From the NCBI GenBank assembly GCA_905479505.1, contig CAJQMS010000090.1:1-8808 (forward strand): 8,808 nt of DNA, in the 5' to 3' direction. The translations under genes were made by a program, and so were the position numbers. A model generated the notes under the pieces. The model worked only from the letters and a program-made list of their open reading frames with translations, had not been told where the DNA came from and made no database searches. Positions within the stretch are counted from its first letter, which is position 1, and each line of letters opens with the position of its first letter. Shown here piece by piece: positions 5,711 to 8,808 of this stretch. Source of the DNA: an uncultured Burkholderiales Genera incertae sedis bacterium. GTDB lineage: Bacteria > Pseudomonadota > Gammaproteobacteria > Burkholderiales > Eutrophovitaceae.

Positions 5711-6745
5711 ATGAGTCACGATGAATTAAAAACAGGCAATGCAGCAGCTGCTGGAGACGAATTTAGAGAAGGTCGTCGCCGGCAGCGTCATTTGTTGTCA
5801 ACCGCGGAGGTTCAGTCACTTTGCGAATTAAATAACATAAGCGCTGCGCAGGGTGTTTTTCAGACGCTCGCCGTCACAATTTTCACCATCGCTTTGGCTG
5901 TTGTATTTTGGCACCCGTTAGTTGTCATTCCAGCGGTTTTGGTGATCGCTAGTCGTCAACATGCATTGTTCGTGTTGGTTCACGATGCAGCGCACTACCG
6001 TCTATTTAAGAGCCGGTCACTCAATGATTGGGTTGGCCAAATATTGGCCATGCCCGGTGGTATATCAATGCACACCTACCGTGTTATTCATCGGCTGCAT
6101 CACAACTATTTATTTGAACAGCGTGATCCGGACGTACCGTTGATTGCAGGTTACCCTCGTGGTCGCCGCTATCTTCTAGTTAAGTTAAGTAAAGACTTGT
6201 TCGGTCTGACCGCTTGGAAAACGTTTAAGTATTTTTTTGGTGCACCGGTAATCAATGATGCAGCATCTTCAGCGGACCGTCCTTTGGACGATACGGCACC
6301 GGCCTTGCGCGAGGCGGCGCGGCGCGACCGTTGGTGGGTCATTGCCTGGCATAGTGGGATGTTAGTTTTGGCGTTCATTGGTGGTTGGTGGCTTGAGTAC
6401 TTGGTTTTATGGTTATTACCGCTTGTTACGGTGATGCAGCTATTCTTGCGATTGCGCGCGGTTTTGGAACATGGTGCCGTGACTGATCTAACTTCAGCGT
6501 TAACGGCGGCACGAACAAATGTCGGTCCGGGATGGTTGATGTGGTTTGTGTTCCCGCACCATGTAAATTTCCATATTGAACACCACCTAATACCGTCTAT
6601 TCCATTTTACAATTTACCCAGGTGTCACAATCTATTGGCCAAGCGTGGTACTTTGTCGAGCGCGGAAATTCGTCGTGTGCCCGAGACCTTAGCGTTACTT
6701 TTATCAAACCCATTGATAGCCTCGCAACGTGACAGCGCCTGGTGA
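5711..6745 (+). CDS. Membrane di-iron fatty acid desaturase family protein
   Basis: From ATG 5711 the product is 344 residues; an in-frame TTG three codons upstream (5702) is an alternative, and neither has a strong ribosome binding site. The three histidine boxes of membrane desaturases and hydroxylases are present: HDAAH at 91-95, HRLHH at 127-131 and HIEHH at 288-292. LRAVLEHG at 248-255 supplies a further conserved Arg/Glu/His block. Hydrophobic segments at about 48-82, near 110-120 and 208-245 fit an integral inner-membrane protein with the histidines on the cytosolic face. Family members use O2 and electrons from a ferredoxin or similar donor to insert double bonds or hydroxyl groups into acyl chains. 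Carotenoid and alkane hydroxylases share this fold, so the substrate is not fixed by the motifs. The final codons overlap the start of homology to a PhzF remnant. An acyl-CoA synthetase lies downstream, consistent with a lipid role. Confidence 0.88.
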   Translation: MSHDELKTGNAAAAGDEFREGRRRQRHLLSTAEVQSLCELNNISAAQGVFQTLAVTIFTIALAVVFWHPLVVIPAVLVIASRQHALFVLVHDAAHYRLFKSRSLNDWVGQILAMPGGISMHTYRVIHRLHHNYLFEQRDPDVPLIAGYPRGRRYLLVKLSKDLFGLTAWKTFKYFFGAPVINDAASSADRPLDDTAPALREAARRDRWWVIAWHSGMLVLAFIGGWWLEYLVLWLLPLVTVMQLFLRLRAVLEHGAVTDLTSALTAARTNVGPGWLMWFVFPHHVNFHIEHHLIPSIPFYNLPRCHNLLAKRGTLSSAEIRRVPETLALLLSNPLIASQRDSAW

Positions 6746-7014
6746 TCGTGTGGATTTTTTGTCTCGGTTCTTTGGTCCCAAGTTAGGGATGCCTGAGGAC
6801 CCAGTAACGGGTGGCGCGCACTGTGAACTGATTCTTTACTGGTCCAGTCGACTAGTTAAAAAGGACTTGATCGCCAGGCAATTATCAAAAAGGGGCGGCG
6901 AGTTATATTGTTGCGACCGTGGGAATAGGGTGACGGCCGGCGGGAAAGCAGTTACTTAATCTGCAGGGAGACTTACGGGTTTCGCCGGTCGCATTGGAGA
7001 GTTCATTCAAATGA
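6729..7014 (+). pseudogene. PhzF-family isomerase remnant (C-terminal third, frameshifted)
   Basis: From GTG 6729 the frame reads VTAPGD, then DFLSRFFGPKLGMPEDPVTGGAHC, followed by ARQLSKRGGEL and GGKAVT. This is the C-terminal part of PhzF/YddE-type proteins, which are normally about 260-300 residues and act as isomerases or epimerases. The N-terminal two thirds, including the catalytic glutamate region, is absent: the same frame has a TAG at 6717-6719 and the DNA upstream codes for the desaturase. The frame closes at TAA 6957-6959, but dropping one A there lets it continue as T-Y-L-Q-G-D-L-R, the expected family ending, to a TGA at 7012-7014. So the remnant carries both a 5' truncation and a one-base insertion. 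EDPVTG is followed by Gly rather than the usual Ser. It overlaps the desaturase end by 17 bases. The family call is good; a working product is unlikely. Confidence 0.8.
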
Positions 7015-7026
7015 GATCAGGGCTGA

Positions 7027-7048
7027 GTAAAACTTGTCTGAGTTTTAC
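7027..7048. repeat. 8-bp inverted repeat, hairpin with 6-base loop
   Basis: GTAAAACT (7027-7034) and AGTTTTAC (7041-7048) are perfect inverted arms around TGTCTG. The stem is AT-rich and no T-run follows on either strand, so it is a weak terminator candidate. It lies just past the PhzF remnant and could be the relic of that gene's terminator or a protein-binding site. Confidence 0.4.
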
Positions 7049-7139
7049 CTTAAGGCCGGCCCTTTAAATGATTCGACAAAAGCTCGGTGTCCTCGTCCCA
7101 AATTGTTTATTTAAAGAGTGTGATGATGTGATTATTCGG

Positions 7140-7171
7140 CGGCGATGTGTAAAACTGAACGGTTATCGCCG
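7140..7171 (+). promoter_or_regulatory. Leader inverted repeat upstream of the acyl-CoA synthetase
   Basis: CGGCGAT (7140-7146) and ATCGCCG (7165-7171) form perfect 7-base arms 18 bases apart, with AACT/GGTT (7153-7156 and 7161-7164) able to pair inside around a GAAC loop. The element sits about 50 bases before the start codon. It could be an mRNA hairpin or a dimeric repressor site; which is not decidable here. Confidence 0.35.
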
Positions 7172-7207
7172 TACGGTCAATGTATGAAATGAGACGAGTG
7201 ATCGTCC

Positions 7208-7212
7208 GGGAG
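7208..7212 (+). promoter_or_regulatory. Ribosome binding site GGGAG
   Basis: GGGAG ends 7 bases before the ATG at 7220 and supports this start for the acyl-CoA synthetase. Confidence 0.7.
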
Positions 7213-7219
7213 AAATTGA

Positions 7220-8808
7220 ATGGCTAATTTAGGTAAGGAACCAATACGAAACCGAGCTGATCTTGAGCAATTTGCATCTGATATGACGCTCGCACAACGC
7301 CTGCCTGAGCGCTGTGTTCTTGATGTGTTCATACAGAGAGCGGCGCAGTGCCCGACGGATACCGCAATTACCATGTTGATGACAGGTGAAGTCGACGAAA
7401 AGCCTCGTCGGGTTAGTTACAGTGAGCTGTTATGTCTTATACGGCGTGCCGCAAATATGTTTTCCAATTTAGGCGGACTGGCGCCTGGCGTCGCTTATAT
7501 GCTGCCATCGCTGGTCGAAACACACGTTACTTTGTGGGGTGCTGAAACCGCAGGTTATGCCGTGCCGATCAATTTCTTATTACAGCCCGATAGCATCGTT
7601 GAACTTTTAAAAGCCTCAGATGCAAAAATACTCGTGGCACTAGGACCGCATCCTAAACTCGACATTTGGCAAAAAGCTTTGCGATTGCGTGATATGTTGC
7701 CTGACCTGACTCTGGTCCGGGTGTCTCCTCCGGAGCAACCGGTCGAAGATGGTGTGGTTGACTTTGGCGCTGGGTTGAAGGCGCAGCCCGACGATTATTT
7801 GGTGTTTGGTGATTCACGCGGCGATGACGACGTTGCAGCTTATTTTCATACCGGCGGTACCACAGGAATTCCCAAATTAGTCGCTCACACTCACCGCGGT
7901 CAATTAACGTCCACTCTCGGCGGAGCAGCCATGTGTGGTTATGGGCCCAAGGATGTTCTCACGGCAACACTCCCTCTTTTTCATGTGGCAGGAACCATCG
8001 TTGGTGGATTGAGTGCTTTTATGGCGGGTGTGGAATTACTCATCATGACGCCTGCGGGGTTACGCAACCCGACGGTCGTTAATAATTTCTGGAAATTAGT
8101 TTCTCAACACAACGCAACATTGGTGGGGGGTGTTCCGACTGCGATAGGAGCGGTGTTACGCGTGCCAGTTGGCGACAACGATCTCAGTACGTTGCGGGCT
8201 GGTCTAACTGGTGCAGCCTTGTTGCCGCCCGCTGTGGGCCGACGATTTAAAGAGGTGACGGGCTGTCATTTATTTGAAATATATGGAATGACCGAGTCTC
8301 AAGGGTTGGTCAGTATTGATCCATTGTCCGGACCTGGTGCCATTGGATCAGTGGGGTGGCCGCTACCTTATACTCGCGTTGACGTCTTGCGTATCGGAGC
8401 CGATGGTAATCTTGGCGAGCCGTGTGTTCCTGAGGAAATCGGCGTCATCACCGTTCGAGGTGATCACGTGTCACCAGGCTATCGAGGCCACAATCACAGT
8501 GATGGCGTATTCGCTAACGGCTTGCTTAATTCCGGTGATCTTGGGTACAAGGATGACGAGGGCCGAGTCTATATTGCGGGGCGCTCTAAAGACCTCATTA
8601 TTCGAAGTGGTCACAATATTGATCCGGCAATGATTGAGAACGCTATGAGTACACATCCGGACGTCGCTCTAGCTGCAGCTGTTGGTATGCCTGACTCTTA
8701 CGCAGGTGAATTGCCCGTTTGCTTTGTCGAGTTGAGACCGGGTGCCGAGGTCAGTGTGGAGGACCTAAAGTCACATGCCGAAGCGACCATTGATGAGCGT
8801 CCGGCTTG
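7220..8808 (+). CDS. AMP-binding acyl-CoA synthetase (3' end beyond the window)
   Basis: The frame is open from ATG 7220 to the window end, giving 529 residues. The adenylation motifs appear in order: the ATP P-loop as FHTGGTTGIPK at 209-219, YGMTES at 355-360, NSGDLGY at 437-443 and GRSKDLIIRSGHNIDP at 454-469. Such enzymes activate a carboxylic acid with ATP and join it to CoA. The GHNIDP variant, and the close run of similarity through AAAVGMPDSYAGELPV, match the group I know as PRK07529-type AMP-binding proteins, usually about 630 residues, so roughly 100 residues are missing. The missing part should hold the C-terminal catalytic lysine, which therefore cannot be checked. No signal peptide is seen. 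A long-chain or branched fatty acid is a plausible substrate but is inferred. It lies downstream of the desaturase, separated by a pseudogene and an about 200-base leader, so it probably has its own promoter. Confidence 0.9.
   Translation, partial: MANLGKEPIRNRADLEQFASDMTLAQRLPERCVLDVFIQRAAQCPTDTAITMLMTGEVDEKPRRVSYSELLCLIRRAANMFSNLGGLAPGVAYMLPSLVETHVTLWGAETAGYAVPINFLLQPDSIVELLKASDAKILVALGPHPKLDIWQKALRLRDMLPDLTLVRVSPPEQPVEDGVVDFGAGLKAQPDDYLVFGDSRGDDDVAAYFHTGGTTGIPKLVAHTHRGQLTSTLGGAAMCGYGPKDVLTATLPLFHVAGTIVGGLSAFMAGVELLIMTPAGLRNPTVVNNFWKLVSQHNATLVGGVPTAIGAVLRVPVGDNDLSTLRAGLTGAALLPPAVGRRFKEVTGCHLFEIYGMTESQGLVSIDPLSGPGAIGSVGWPLPYTRVDVLRIGADGNLGEPCVPEEIGVITVRGDHVSPGYRGHNHSDGVFANGLLNSGDLGYKDDEGRVYIAGRSKDLIIRSGHNIDPAMIENAMSTHPDVALAAAVGMPDSYAGELPVCFVELRPGAEVSVEDLKSHAEATIDERPA

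Noticed and set aside
7051..7068. GGCCGGCC-centred imperfect palindrome as an intrinsic terminator
   Set aside because: The arms are interrupted, there is almost no loop, and no T-run follows.
8316..8656. Plus- and minus-strand frames near the right edge
   Set aside because: Both overlap the acyl-CoA synthetase in other frames, across its conserved motifs.

Overview
This is a protein-coding window from a bacterial chromosome, most likely a gammaproteobacterium living in a lit, aerobic and possibly marine habitat. The assignment is an inference. It rests on moderate base composition, AGGAG-type ribosome binding sites, and homologues typical of such organisms: a renalase-like flavoprotein, a photolyase/cryptochrome relative, a DUF2147 protein and a PRK07529-type acyl-CoA synthetase. 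I see no rRNA, tRNA, CRISPR array, transposase or complete mobile element.

Positions 1-2616 hold a minus-strand pair: a cryptochrome/photolyase-family protein with a Lys/Ser-rich tail, followed 15 bases later by a renalase-like FAD oxidoreductase. Both are flavin proteins and probably form one operon linked to light or oxidative damage. A possible tail of a convergent plus-strand gene lies at the left edge.

Positions 2617-3998 hold a divergent intergenic region, then a plus-strand pair. The first gene is a short-chain dehydrogenase relative carrying both diagnostic motifs of halohydrin dehalogenases: T-x4-Y-x-G instead of a nucleotide-binding glycine loop, and a Ser-Tyr-Arg triad instead of Ser-Tyr-Lys. 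This is the most interesting gene in the window. The second encodes a secreted DUF2147 protein.

Positions 3999-5630 hold a tiny two-helix membrane protein on the minus strand, a 389-base non-coding stretch, and an unrecognised membrane-anchored protein of 333 residues.

Positions 5631-8808 hold a lipid-related stretch: a membrane di-iron fatty acid desaturase, a decayed C-terminal remnant of a PhzF-family isomerase whose homology begins inside the last bases of the desaturase gene, a leader region with two inverted repeats, and an acyl-CoA synthetase that runs off the right edge. The desaturase and acyl-CoA synthetase could serve fatty acid modification and activation together, but they are separated by the remnant and may not share a transcript.
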